Positions 44,939-53,680 of a DNA stretch of 64,000 nucleotides are shown piece after piece; positions within the stretch are counted from its first letter, which is position 1, and every line of letters starts with the position of its first letter. The notes beneath the pieces were generated by a model. The model was not told the DNA's origin and did not search any database. It saw only the letters and a list, made by a program, of their open reading frames with translations. Origin of the DNA: DASVHS01 sp035468985. Lineage in GTDB: Bacteria > Acidobacteriota > Thermoanaerobaculia > Gp7-AA8. The stretch covers positions 1 to 64,000 of the forward strand of contig DATISF010000046.1 of assembly GCA_035468985.1 (NCBI GenBank), written 5' to 3'. Both the position numbers and the translations under genes were made by a program.

Positions 44939-47173
44939 ATGGCTGTCTCTGTTCGCGCACTGCTCCTCATCGTGATGCTGGCGATTCCGGCAGTTGTTCA
45001 TGCCGCCCCTCCGCTTCACGTCACCCGCGCTACCGGACCGATTGTGATCGACGGCAACCTCGACGATCCCGGCTGGAAGAACGCCCTGCGGTTCGATACC
45101 TGGTACGAGACCGATCCCGGCGACAACATCGAGCCGAATGTGAAGACCATCGGATGGCTGACGTATGACGACCGCTTTGTTTACGTCGCCTTCCGCTGCT
45201 TCGATCCCAATCCGCGCGAGGTCCACGCCCAGTACAACAATCACGACAGTATCAGCGGGACAAACGACGACGCCGTCGCCGTCGTGCTGGACACGCACAA
45301 TGACGGTAAGACGGGCCTCGAGCTCTTTGTTACTGCCAGCGGTACGCAGGCGGACGCGGTCGCGGATGACGCGACGGGCGCGGAAGACTTTTCGCCTGAT
45401 TTCTTCTGGGATTCCGCGGTGAAGATCGACGCTTCGGGATGGTCCGTCGAAATCCGAATCCCGTTTTCATCGCTGCGATACGACGATGCTCGCCTCGAGA
45501 CCTGGGGCATCGTTCTGTTCCGCAACCGCCCGCGCGACCGCCGCTATCAGTTGTACACAAGCCCAATCCCCCGTGGCACGAACTGCTTCGTCTGCACCTT
45601 CGCCAAGGTCACCGGCTTCGAGGGACTGCCGGCAGGTGGTCACGTGATCGCCGCCCCTTACGTCACCGGAAAGGAAAACGGCGAGCCACGCCGCGGCCTC
45701 GGCGCGCCTGTGGTCATGGACCCGGCCGTCGTGAATGTGGGTGCGGACGTGAAATGGATCCCCAACTCGGTCACAGCGATCGACGCCACGATCAATCCCG
45801 ACTTCTCCCAGGTCGAATCGGATGTCGCCACGATTTCGACGAACCAGCGCTTCGCAATCTTCAATGCCGAGAAGCGCCCGTTCTTTCTCGAGGGCGTCGA
45901 CCTGCTCACGACGCCGATTCAGGCCGTCTACACGCGGACGATCACTTCACCGCGATGGGGGATGCGCGCGACCGGAAAGAGCGGGGAAAACGATTACACG
46001 CTGCTCGTCACCGACGACCGGGGAGGGGGCTCGGTCATCCTGCCGTCGCCGACCGGGTCCGCATTCGCGAATCAGGACTTCTCCTCCGCGGTCGGGATCG
46101 CGCGCATCCGGCACCAATTCGCAAATCAGTCGTTCATCAGTCTTCTGGCGACCACGCGGGAGGATGGCGGCGGCGGACACGATCGTGTCGTCGGTCCCGA
46201 CTTTCAGTGGCGGGTGAATCGCACGAACACGATCACCGGACAATTCCTGGTGAGCAACGCCACGACGCCGAACCGCGCGGATCTCGCGCCGGAGTGGGAC
46301 GGCCGGAAGCTCTCATCCTATGCCGCCGTACTGTCGTGGAAGTGGTCGACGAGAAGCAACGACTTCTCCGCCCAGCGAAAAGACATCGGCGACGACTTCC
46401 GGGCTGACAACGGTTTCGTGACGCAGACCGGTTTCCGTTCCAACCTCGGGGAGTACGGCCATACGTTCTGGCCTTCAGGGTTCTTCAGCCGGGTACGGAC
46501 GTTTGTGACCGCGGAGAGCGACAGCGAGCAGGATGGGTCGCCGCTCTATCGCCTCATCTCCGGCGGAGTGGACACCGACGGCCGTCATCGCCTGAACGCG
46601 CGTCTGCGTTTCGCATACGACCGCGTCCGCAACGGAGATTCGTTCTTCAACCGGGGCCAGTTTCTCTACAACATGAACTTCGCCGTCAATGGGGTGATCT
46701 CCCAGGTGAACCTCGGCGGGTTCGCCGGCCAGGATGTCGATTTTGCGAACAACCGGCTCGGCCGAACCGTCGATATCGCCGTCGGCGGCATCCTGCGTCC
46801 AACGTCGCGCCTGCAGATCAACCTGACAAACGACGTCCGCTGGCTGACGGAGCGGCCTGACGACCACTCTTCCAGGCTCTTCACGGCGCAGGTCGAGCGC
46901 GTGCGTGCCCAGTACGTGCTCAACTCGAGAATGTTCGTTCGCGCGATCGCCCAGAACACGCGAACCAATCGCAATGTCACGCTCTACGACGGCGGCGCCG
47001 TTCCACACAACGGGTCGCTGGCAACACAGTTCCTGTTCGCCTACACGGTGAACTGGCAGAGCGTTCTCTTCGTCGGTTTCGGCGACCTTCGCGAGGCGGG
47101 GCCGTATGACGGCAACCTCCAGGAGTCGAAGCGGCAGTTGTTCATCAAGATCAGCCGGGCGTTTCTTCGCTGA
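44939..47173 (+). CDS. CBM9-like/DUF5916 outer-membrane protein
   Basis: 744 residues. A signal peptide ends near VVHAAPP. The N-terminal domain is carbohydrate-binding-module-9-like (IVIDGNLDDPGWKNALRFDT, DDRFVYVAFRCFDP, VEIRIPFSSLRYD). The remainder is a DUF5916 barrel with NPDFSQVESDVATISTNQRF, the family signature, then EKRPFFLEGVDLL and a C-terminal strand ending FIKISRAFLR. These outer-membrane proteins are common in Acidobacteriota and Bacteroidota and probably bind or transport glycans; the substrate is unknown. Confidence 0.85.
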   Translation: MAVSVRALLLIVMLAIPAVVHAAPPLHVTRATGPIVIDGNLDDPGWKNALRFDTWYETDPGDNIEPNVKTIGWLTYDDRFVYVAFRCFDPNPREVHAQYNNHDSISGTNDDAVAVVLDTHNDGKTGLELFVTASGTQADAVADDATGAEDFSPDFFWDSAVKIDASGWSVEIRIPFSSLRYDDARLETWGIVLFRNRPRDRRYQLYTSPIPRGTNCFVCTFAKVTGFEGLPAGGHVIAAPYVTGKENGEPRRGLGAPVVMDPAVVNVGADVKWIPNSVTAIDATINPDFSQVESDVATISTNQRFAIFNAEKRPFFLEGVDLLTTPIQAVYTRTITSPRWGMRATGKSGENDYTLLVTDDRGGGSVILPSPTGSAFANQDFSSAVGIARIRHQFANQSFISLLATTREDGGGGHDRVVGPDFQWRVNRTNTITGQFLVSNATTPNRADLAPEWDGRKLSSYAAVLSWKWSTRSNDFSAQRKDIGDDFRADNGFVTQTGFRSNLGEYGHTFWPSGFFSRVRTFVTAESDSEQDGSPLYRLISGGVDTDGRHRLNARLRFAYDRVRNGDSFFNRGQFLYNMNFAVNGVISQVNLGGFAGQDVDFANNRLGRTVDIAVGGILRPTSRLQINLTNDVRWLTERPDDHSSRLFTAQVERVRAQYVLNSRMFVRAIAQNTRTNRNVTLYDGGAVPHNGSLATQFLFAYTVNWQSVLFVGFGDLREAGPYDGNLQESKRQLFIKISRAFLR

Positions 47174-47279
47174 GATCACGCTGTTAACCGAAGCACCCTG
47201 CGGCGCGTTCTATGCTGCAGAGGTGATGGCATGCGCGTGACCGGTGCGTGTCGTCAGGAATTGATCACCGCGCCGGTCT

Positions 47280-47346
47280 GACCCGGAACAGTACAGCCTT
47301 GCAGCACTGTGACCAGTACAGTTCGAGGCAAGTTCTAAACTGTACT
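47280..47346 (+). promoter_or_regulatory. Operator region of the MocR-type gene
   Basis: AGTACAGTT at 47315-47323 and AACTGTACT at 47338-47346 form a perfect 9-base inverted repeat ending two bases before the ATG at 47348. A third AGTACAG half-site lies at 47290-47296. The preceding CCCGG...GTACAGCCTTGCAGC..CTGTGACC resembles the elements at 44295 and 44846. Confidence 0.6.
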
Positions 47347-47347
47347 C

Positions 47348-48787
47348 ATGACCAGCGCAGCTCCTTCGACGAACCCCAGCCCGCTCTACCTTCGCATCTC
47401 CGACAACCTCACGCAGCAGATGGCGTCGGGTGCCCTTCGAGCCGGCGATCGCGTTCCCTCCCTTCGTCAGCTCAGCCGACAGATGCGGGTCAGCATCACC
47501 ACCGCGTTGCAGGCGTATCTCTGGCTCGAGAGCCGCGGCTACCTGGAGTCGAAGCCCCGGTCGGGCTTCTTCGTGCGCACTCCGTTCGCGCGGCTGATCC
47601 CGATCCCGCAGTTCGAGAGCCGGAAGAGCCAGCCGACCGAGGTCAGCACCGACGCGGTGCTTTCGGACATCATCTCCGAGGCAAACGATTCGTCGAACAT
47701 CCCGTTCGGCGTCGCCTGTGCGAGCCCGGAGACGTTCCCGACGCGCAAGTTGAATCTGATCCTGCGGCGCATCATTCGTGAGCGGCCCCATCACAGCGCG
47801 CGCTACGAATTCGGATCCGAGTCTCTGCGCCGTCAGATCGCGCGGCGTTCCCTATCTTTGCGATGCGGATTTTCGCCGGACGAGGTGACGATCACCTCCG
47901 GCGGTCTCGAGGCGATCAATCTGGCCCTCCGTGCTGTCGCCAAGCCGGGCGATGTCATCGCCGTGGAGAGCCCGACGTTTTTCGGCATTCTCGGCAGCGC
48001 CGCGTCGCTGAACATGAAAGTCGTCGAAATCCCGACTCATCCACAGGAGGGGATGGATCTCGACGAGCTCGAGCGGGCCATCCGAAGGCATCACGTCAAA
48101 GCGTGCATCGCCATGAGCAACTGCCACAACCCGCTCGGCTACGTGCTGCCCGATCGCGTCAAGAAAACGCTGGTGGAGCTGACGGGCCGCCATGGCGTCG
48201 CCATCATTGAAGATGATGTCTACGGCGACCTGACCTACTCCGGATCGAGGCCGGCGGCGCTGAAGGCGTTCGACCGGCACGACCTCGTGCTCCTCTGTTC
48301 CTCGTTCTCGAAGGTCCTCTCGCCCGGTTATCGAATCGGATGGGTCGCCGCGGGAAGGTTTCAGAAGGAGGTCGAGCGGCTGAAGTTTCTGACGACCGTG
48401 GCCACGCCATCGCTGTCTCAACTGGTCATCGCCGAGTTTCTCGAGTCGGGCGGCTACGACAGGCACGTCCGACGGATGCAGTCCGAGCTCGCTCGCCAGG
48501 CCGACCTCGTTCGCCATGCCACGGCCAGTCATTTCCCGGAAGGAACGCGCATCACCCGGCCGGCCGGGGGTCACATGCTGTGGATCGAGCTGCCGCCGAG
48601 AGTCAATGCCATGAAGCTATACCGCGCCGCACTCGACCGGCACATCAGCATTCTTCCGGGGCCGATCTTCTCGGCGACCGGCCGGTTCAAGAACTACATC
48701 CGAATCAACTCCGGCAGCGGCTGGTCGCCGGCTTACGAAAGGGCGCTCATGACCCTGGGACGCCTTTGCGAGCGCGCGGTTGACTGA
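47348..48787 (+). CDS. MocR-type regulator (GntR helix-turn-helix fused to aminotransferase)
   Basis: 479 residues. The N-terminal GntR winged helix spans about 10-80 (LRISDNLTQQMASGALRAGD, RQLSRQMRVSITTALQAYLW). The rest is a fold-type I aminotransferase domain with ITSGGLEAINLALRAVAKPG, ESPTFFGILGSAASL, SNCHNPLGYVLP, and the PLP lysine in SSFSKVLSPGYRIGW. MocR proteins usually sense PLP-linked amines or amino acids and control nearby genes. It is likely autoregulated through the repeat at 47315-47346. Confidence 0.92.
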   Translation: MTSAAPSTNPSPLYLRISDNLTQQMASGALRAGDRVPSLRQLSRQMRVSITTALQAYLWLESRGYLESKPRSGFFVRTPFARLIPIPQFESRKSQPTEVSTDAVLSDIISEANDSSNIPFGVACASPETFPTRKLNLILRRIIRERPHHSARYEFGSESLRRQIARRSLSLRCGFSPDEVTITSGGLEAINLALRAVAKPGDVIAVESPTFFGILGSAASLNMKVVEIPTHPQEGMDLDELERAIRRHHVKACIAMSNCHNPLGYVLPDRVKKTLVELTGRHGVAIIEDDVYGDLTYSGSRPAALKAFDRHDLVLLCSSFSKVLSPGYRIGWVAAGRFQKEVERLKFLTTVATPSLSQLVIAEFLESGGYDRHVRRMQSELARQADLVRHATASHFPEGTRITRPAGGHMLWIELPPRVNAMKLYRAALDRHISILPGPIFSATGRFKNYIRINSGSGWSPAYERALMTLGRLCERAVD

Positions 48788-48817
48788 TGCCTAAGCGCGT
48801 TCCCGGCGGAGGGCTGC

Positions 48818-48919
48818 TCATGAGCGCAGATTGCGGAACAGGAAGAACCCAAAGAAGCTGCCCAGCACGACATGGATGACGACACCCGGCGCGACGGCGG
48901 AGCCGGCGCCGAGAGACAT
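48818..48919 (-). CDS. Possible 33-residue membrane peptide
   Basis: From ATG 48919 it reads SLGAGSAVAPGVVIHVVLGS then FFGFFLFRNLRS, a single transmembrane segment with a basic end, the form typical of small bacterial membrane proteins. No ribosome site is clear. It could be a remnant of a larger gene. Confidence 0.3.
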   Translation of the reverse strand: MSLGAGSAVAPGVVIHVVLGSFFGFFLFRNLRS

Positions 48920-48934
48920 GGTGCGCAGAACTGC

Positions 48935-48991
48935 GCACAAGGGCAGCGCCAATGCACAAGGACGGCGCCAATGCACAAGGACAGCGCAAGT
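48935..48991. repeat. Three tandem 19-base repeats
   Basis: Units GCACAAGGGCAGCGCCAAT, GCACAAGGACGGCGCCAAT and GCACAAGGACAGCGCAAGT lie head to tail and run into a CATCCTGAG repeat. Confidence 0.65.
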
Positions 48992-49104
48992 CGTCGTTCA
49001 CGTCATCCTGAGCCGCGAAGACGGCGAAGGATCTCGAAATGGCAGGCGTTTTCGCATCCTGAGATCCTTCGTCGCGCTTCGCCGACTCAGGATGACGACC
49101 TGCG
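48983..49104. repeat. CATCCTGAG palindromic repeat, copy 5
   Basis: AGCGCAAGTCGTCGTTCACG leads into CATCCTGAG...GAAGGATCTCG; the return arm ends CAGGATGACGACCTGCG. The outer GAACCTCTG arms are missing, so one end is worn or was replaced by the tandem 19-mers. Confidence 0.75.
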
Positions 49105-49266
49105 TTTCAGCGTTGCGACAAGGCCTGATCGAGTCGGCGATCAGACGTGGCGTTCAACGGATGCAGTTCAGACTTGAAGTCAAGGCCTCGCGAGCAGCCG
49201 GAAGTCACTCGCAGGAGATCCCGAAGGTTCGCCTGGTCGGGCATGCTTGATCGTAGCGTTTACTGT

Positions 49267-49518
49267 AAGGAACCTCTGCACCAATCGTCGTTCACGTCAT
49301 CCTGAGCCGCGAAGACGGCGAAGGATCTCGAAATGGCACGCGTTTTCGCATCCTACGATCCTTCGTCGCGCTTCGCCGACTCCACGTAGGGCCCACTCTC
49401 CAGTGGGCCCGGGGCCGACTGAGAGTCGGCCCTACGTTATGGCACGCGTTTTCGCATCCTCACGATCCTTCGTCGCGCTTCGCCGACTCAGGATGACGAC
49501 TTGCGCAGAGGTTCCTTA
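49267..49518. repeat. CATCCTGAG palindromic repeat, copy 6, with a nested insertion
   Basis: AAGGAACCTCTGCACCAATC on the left and GCGCAGAGGTTCCTT on the right are the element ends. The interior is split by the cruciform at 49384-49437, and about 45 bases (ATGGCACGCGTTTTCGCATC... CTTCGCCGACTC) occur on both sides of that insertion. Confidence 0.75.
49384..49437. repeat. Cruciform (three-way-junction) palindromic element
   Basis: An outer stem ACGTA/TACGT encloses two hairpins: GGGCCCACT-CTCC-AGTGGGCCC and GGGCCGACT-GAG-AGTCGGCCC. All three stems pair perfectly in this 54-base element. Confidence 0.65.
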
Positions 49519-49558
49519 GGCCTGTGTGCTAACCTCCGCACCCCCGCAGGGAGACGCC

Positions 49559-50956
49559 ATGATCAAGTTCGGTACATCAGGCTGGCGCGGCATCATCGGA
49601 GAGGATTTCACCTTCGAGAATGTCCGCATCGCCACCCAGGGCATCGCCAACTACCTCAAGAAAAGCGGTCAGAAAGGGAGCGGCGTCGTGGTCGCCTACG
49701 ACACCCGTTTTCTCTCCGAAAAATTCGCCTCGGAGGCGGCCAAGATCCTCGCGTACAACGGGCTTCAGGCCTTCCTCTGCACGCGCGACGTCCCGACCCC
49801 GTGCGCCGCTTACGAGACCGTGCGCCGCAAGGCCATGGGTGCCATCAATTTCACCGCCTCGCACAATCCTCCCGAGTACAACGGGCTGAAGTTCTCAACG
49901 TCCAACGGGGCGCCGGCTCTGCCGGAGGTCACGCAGCAGATCGAGGCCGAGATCCACGACGTCCAGGAGAAGCATGAACGCCTCGACGTCTACGAGAAGC
50001 GCGAGCTGATCGAGGAGATCGATCCGAAGGACCGGTACCTCGACGGGCTGCGCCAGAAGGTCGATGCCGACGTGATCAAGAAGGGCGGGCTGCGCATCGC
50101 CATCGACTCGCTCTACGGGACGGCGCGCGACTACCTCGATTACTTCCTGCTCGAGGCCGGATTAGAAGTCAAAATCATTCACAATTTTCGTGATCCTTAT
50201 TTCGGTGGATTTTCTCCCGAGTGCAATGAGAAGAACCTGGCCGAGCTGCGCAAGATCGTCGGCGACGAAAAGTTCGACCTCGGACTCTCGACCGACGGCG
50301 ACGCCGACCGTTTCGGCATCGTCGACGACACCGGCCACTTCGTTCCGCCGAATGTGGTGCTGGCCCTGCTCGCGCTCTATCTCAAGCGGCACCGCAACAT
50401 TCCCGGCGGACTGGCGCGTTCCGTGGCCACGACGCATCTCATCGACGCCATCGCCAGAAAGCTCAACGTCCCGTTCTTCGAGACGCCGGTCGGATTCAAG
50501 TACATCGGCGAGCTGATCCTCGCGGACAAGATCGCCATGGGCGGCGAAGAAAGCGCCGGCATGTCGATGTACCGTCACCTGCCGGAGAAGGACGGCATCC
50601 TGGCCTGCCTGCTCGTGTCGGAGATGGTGGCTCGCACAGGCAAGAAGCTCACGCAGCTCATCGAGGACCTGTACGCCGAGTTCGGCACGTTCTACAACAA
50701 GCGCCTGGACATGAAGCTGACACCGCAACTGAAGGAGTCGCTGGCCTCGAAGCTCGCCAATCCTCCGAAGCAGCTCGACGGACTGGCAGTGCGCGAGGTG
50801 AACAAGACTGACGGCGTGAAGCTGATTTTCGACGATCAGACGTGGCTGCTGTTCCGGCTCTCGGGAACCGAGCCGGTCGCGCGCGTCTATGCCGAGGCCT
50901 GTTCACCGAAGGACCTGAAAAATGTGCTGGACGCGGGGAAAAAATTCGTGGCGTGA
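49559..50956 (+). CDS. Phosphoglucomutase/phosphomannomutase-family enzyme
   Basis: 465 residues from ATG 49559, following GGGAG. Alpha-D-phosphohexomutase motifs: catalytic serine loop INFTASHNPPEYNG, metal loop STDGDADRFG, sugar loop MGGEESAGMSM, and phosphate-binding RLSGTEPVARVY. It interconverts hexose 1- and 6-phosphates; glucose, mannose and glucosamine cannot be separated by these motifs. The ferredoxin gene overlaps its stop by four bases. Confidence 0.92.
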   Translation: MIKFGTSGWRGIIGEDFTFENVRIATQGIANYLKKSGQKGSGVVVAYDTRFLSEKFASEAAKILAYNGLQAFLCTRDVPTPCAAYETVRRKAMGAINFTASHNPPEYNGLKFSTSNGAPALPEVTQQIEAEIHDVQEKHERLDVYEKRELIEEIDPKDRYLDGLRQKVDADVIKKGGLRIAIDSLYGTARDYLDYFLLEAGLEVKIIHNFRDPYFGGFSPECNEKNLAELRKIVGDEKFDLGLSTDGDADRFGIVDDTGHFVPPNVVLALLALYLKRHRNIPGGLARSVATTHLIDAIARKLNVPFFETPVGFKYIGELILADKIAMGGEESAGMSMYRHLPEKDGILACLLVSEMVARTGKKLTQLIEDLYAEFGTFYNKRLDMKLTPQLKESLASKLANPPKQLDGLAVREVNKTDGVKLIFDDQTWLLFRLSGTEPVARVYAEACSPKDLKNVLDAGKKFVA

Positions 50957-51267
50957 AATACCCGCTCAAGCACGTCCTCGTCTGCACCGGTGAGCGGTGC
51001 AATCACCCCGATCGCGGCGAAGAGCGCGGTGAGTGCATTCAGGCCGAGCTGAAGGAACTGAACAAGAAGCTCGGCCGCAAGCCCACGGTGCGCGTCTGCA
51101 GGGTCTCCTGTCTCGACCTCTGCGACTACGGTCCGAACATGATCATCGAGGGCACCGTGTACTCGCACCTCGATCGCGAGAAAGCGCGCGCCGCGTACGC
51201 GGGCGAGATGGGAGACGGGCCGTTGCGGCCGGATCTCGAGCTCCGCGAGGATGAATTGAAGAAGTGA
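50953..51267 (+). CDS. Thioredoxin-like [2Fe-2S] ferredoxin
   Basis: 104 residues from GTG 50953; the start overlaps the mutase stop (GTGA). The cysteine pattern VLVCTGERCNHP, then CRVSCLDLCDYGPNM, is that of thioredoxin-fold [2Fe-2S] ferredoxins, which also occur as domains of NADH dehydrogenase NuoE. The ending HLDREKARAAYAGEM is a typical helix. It probably carries electrons for an unknown partner. Confidence 0.85.
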   Translation: MKYPLKHVLVCTGERCNHPDRGEERGECIQAELKELNKKLGRKPTVRVCRVSCLDLCDYGPNMIIEGTVYSHLDREKARAAYAGEMGDGPLRPDLELREDELKK

Positions 51268-51273
51268 CGTCAG

Positions 51274-51413
51274 GGAACCTCTGCACAAGTCGTTGTTCAC
51301 GTCATCCTGAGCCGCGAAGAGGAGCGAAGGATCTCGAAATCGCAGGCGTTTTCGCATCCTGAGATCCTTCGTCGCGCTTCGCCGGCTCAGGATGACGACT
51401 TGTGCAGAGGTTC
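51274..51413. repeat. CATCCTGAG palindromic repeat, copy 7
   Basis: GGAACCTCTGCACAAGTCG at the left, CTTGTGCAGAGGTTC at the right, with full internal arms. Its right end overlaps the TAG stop (51413-51415, minus strand) of the hybrid kinase gene. Confidence 0.8.
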
Positions 51414-53011
51414 TAGGCGGTTGCCCGCTGCCCCGCCCACTCGCCACCGTGTGAACCCGCAACCTCGCTCTCCCCGATCGGCAGCATCACTGTGAACGTC
51501 GCGCCGCGGCCGATGCCTTCGCTGTCCGCCGTGATCTCGCCATGGTGCAGCTCGACGATGTGCCGCGCGATGGCCAATCCCAGCCCCAGTCCGCTGCGCT
51601 TGCTCGCTCCCTCGGCCTGGCGGAGTCGCTCGAAGACATGCGGCAGAAACGACGGCTCGATGCCTTCGCCCTGGTCGCGAATGCTGATCTTGAGCTTGTG
51701 ATCCTCGGCCTTTTCGACGCGCAGATCGACCTGCTTCCCCGCCGGTGTGAACTTGATGGCGTTCGAGAGGATGTTGCCGATGACCTGCTGCATGCGCGCG
51801 GCGTCGGCCTGCACAACGAAATCGCGGCCGCCGTTGATCTCCGCTTTGATCGTGATCTCCCTTTCCTGGGCGACCGGCCGCGCGGTCGTCAGCGCCGCCT
51901 CGACCACGTCCGCGATCCGAGTCGGCTTCAAATCGACCTGGAACTTGCCGAGGACGATGCGCGAGACGTCGAGCATGTCGTCGATGAGGCGGGCCTGCAG
52001 GCGCGCGCTCGTCTCGATCGTCTGCAGCGCCTCCTCCAGTTCCTCCTGCGAAAAGCCGCCGGTGCGGAGAAACTGCACCCATCCGAGGATCGAGGTCATC
52101 GGCGTGCGCAGCTCGTGGGAAAGCGTGGCGAGGAAATTGTCTTTGGCCCGGTTCTGCGCTTCCGCCTCGCGATAGCGGCTTTCCGCCTGCGCGGCCAGCG
52201 CCGCGGCGCGACGTTCGGAGATGTCGCGGAACGTGAGCACCGAACCGCGGCGTGACCCGTCATCCTCGGTCATGCGCGCCACCGAGAACTCGACCGGAAA
52301 ACTCCGGCCGTCCGGCCGGAAGAAGGTGTCTTCGGTGCCCTCGTGCGCGTCGCCGTCGCGCAGCGCTTCGTAGAGCGCGCAATGGGACACGTTGCACGTG
52401 ATCACGCCGGGAAAAATCGGATGCACGAGCGCGTGGAAGTCCTGGCCGGCCATCTCCGCCGCGCGGCGGCCCAGCATCTCGCTCGCGGCGGGATTGACGA
52501 ACGTCGCGGCGCCGTCGAGGTCGAGACCCATGACTCCGTCCGCGGCAGTGTCGAGGATGAGCTGGTGCTGGCGGATGAGCTGCGCCAGCTCGTGCGCCTG
52601 CCGCTTGAGAGCCTCCCGTCCGCGGAACAGCTCGACGAACACGTTGACTTTCGAGCGGAGGATCTCCGGATGAAACGGCTTGAAGATGTAATCGACCGCA
52701 CCGAGCTCGTATCCGCGAAATACGTTCGTCTCGCTGCGTGAAAGCGCGGTGAGAAAGATGATCGGGGTATCGCGCGACTTCTCCCGCTGCCGGATGAGCG
52801 TGGCGGTCTCGAAGCCATCCATCTCCGGCATCTGCACATCGAGCAGGATGACCGCGAACTCTTCCTCGAGCAGGTGCCGCAACGCGGCCCGGCCGGAATG
52901 CGCCTTGACGAGGTTCTGCCCCATCTCGGCGAGGATCGACTCGAGCGCCAGCAGATTGTTCGGCTGGTCGTCAACGAGAAGAATGCTGACTTTGTCGCCA
53001 GTGGAGGTCAT
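51413..53011 (-). CDS. REC-PAS-histidine kinase (hybrid sensor)
   Basis: 532 residues from ATG 53011. An N-terminal receiver domain has Asp58 in LLDVQMPEMDG and the lysine in FKPFHPE. A PAS domain follows (LILDTAADGVMGLDLDGAAT, ERRAAALAAQ at its end), then HisKA with SHELRTPMTS and HATPase with IGNILSNAIKFTPAG, RDQGEGI and GLGLGLAIARHIV. No membrane segment, so it acts in the cytoplasm, probably receiving phosphate or signals from the poly-HAMP kinase. It overlaps cheB by four bases. Confidence 0.92.
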   Translation of the reverse strand: MTSTGDKVSILLVDDQPNNLLALESILAEMGQNLVKAHSGRAALRHLLEEEFAVILLDVQMPEMDGFETATLIRQREKSRDTPIIFLTALSRSETNVFRGYELGAVDYIFKPFHPEILRSKVNVFVELFRGREALKRQAHELAQLIRQHQLILDTAADGVMGLDLDGAATFVNPAASEMLGRRAAEMAGQDFHALVHPIFPGVITCNVSHCALYEALRDGDAHEGTEDTFFRPDGRSFPVEFSVARMTEDDGSRRGSVLTFRDISERRAAALAAQAESRYREAEAQNRAKDNFLATLSHELRTPMTSILGWVQFLRTGGFSQEELEEALQTIETSARLQARLIDDMLDVSRIVLGKFQVDLKPTRIADVVEAALTTARPVAQEREITIKAEINGGRDFVVQADAARMQQVIGNILSNAIKFTPAGKQVDLRVEKAEDHKLKISIRDQGEGIEPSFLPHVFERLRQAEGASKRSGLGLGLAIARHIVELHHGEITADSEGIGRGATFTVMLPIGESEVAGSHGGEWAGQRATA

Positions 53012-53658
53012 GAACGTTCTGCGCCTGCGACAACCCGGCCGCGGCACAGCTCGACAAGAAAGGGCCCGATGCGATCGAGAGGCAAGATCCGATCCACACG
53101 GGCGGTTGCGATCGCCGCTTCGGGCATGGATGGCGCCTCAGCCGTGGCGGGATCCTGCACGACGAGAAATCCGCCGCGCGCCTTGATGCGCTTCGCGCCG
53201 CGCGACCCGTCCGCGTTCGCGCCGGTGAGCACGACCCCGACGAGCCGGTCGGCGTACGCGTCAGCCGCCGACTCGAAGAGAACGTCGATTGACGGACGCG
53301 AGTATGCGACGGCCGCGTCGACCGACAGGCTGAACGCGCCGCGCTCGACGAGCAGATGGTAGTCCGCCGGCGCGAGATACACGCACCCGGGCTCGATGTG
53401 CTGCTTGTCCTCGGCGTCGACGACGCGCAGCTTCGTCGCCCTCCGGAAAAACTCCGGCAGCTGTTCGCTCGATTTCCTATGGCGGTGCTGGACCACCGCG
53501 ATCGGCAGGGGGAAATCGCGACCGATCGCGGAGAAGATCGCTTCCAGCGCGCGCATCCCGCCGAGCGAACAGCCGATCACGATGAGATCGAACTCGCGAT
53601 CGAGAGGCTGGCCCGGCGCGGCGCGGCGATCGACGCCGTTCCAGCGGTTGATGTTCAT
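53008..53658 (-). CDS. CheB-type methylesterase domain protein
   Basis: 216 residues from ATG 53658. CheB catalytic triad: Ser31 in VIGCSLGGM, His58 in VVQHRH, Asp150 in GVVLTGANADGSRG. PGCVYLAPADYHLLV also fits. There is no receiver domain, unlike chemotaxis CheB, so activity is not gated by phosphorylation of its own chain. It is paired with CheR upstream and overlaps the kinase gene downstream. Confidence 0.9.
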   Translation of the reverse strand: MNINRWNGVDRRAAPGQPLDREFDLIVIGCSLGGMRALEAIFSAIGRDFPLPIAVVQHRHRKSSEQLPEFFRRATKLRVVDAEDKQHIEPGCVYLAPADYHLLVERGAFSLSVDAAVAYSRPSIDVLFESAADAYADRLVGVVLTGANADGSRGAKRIKARGGFLVVQDPATAEAPSMPEAAIATARVDRILPLDRIGPFLVELCRGRVVAGAERS

Positions 53659-53680
53659 GGGACAGACCTCGGGCCTCGGT

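Larger units (their letters stand above)
48788..49558. other. Gene-poor repeat cluster
   Basis: This stretch between the MocR gene and the phosphohexomutase gene holds a possible 33-codon reading frame, a 19-base tandem repeat, two CATCCTGAG elements and a nested cruciform, described separately. I see no other supported gene. Confidence 0.7.

Noticed and set aside
48788..49558. Short frames over the CATCCTGAG repeats
   Set aside because: They are translations of the repeat itself (VILSREDGEGS and similar) and recur at each copy.
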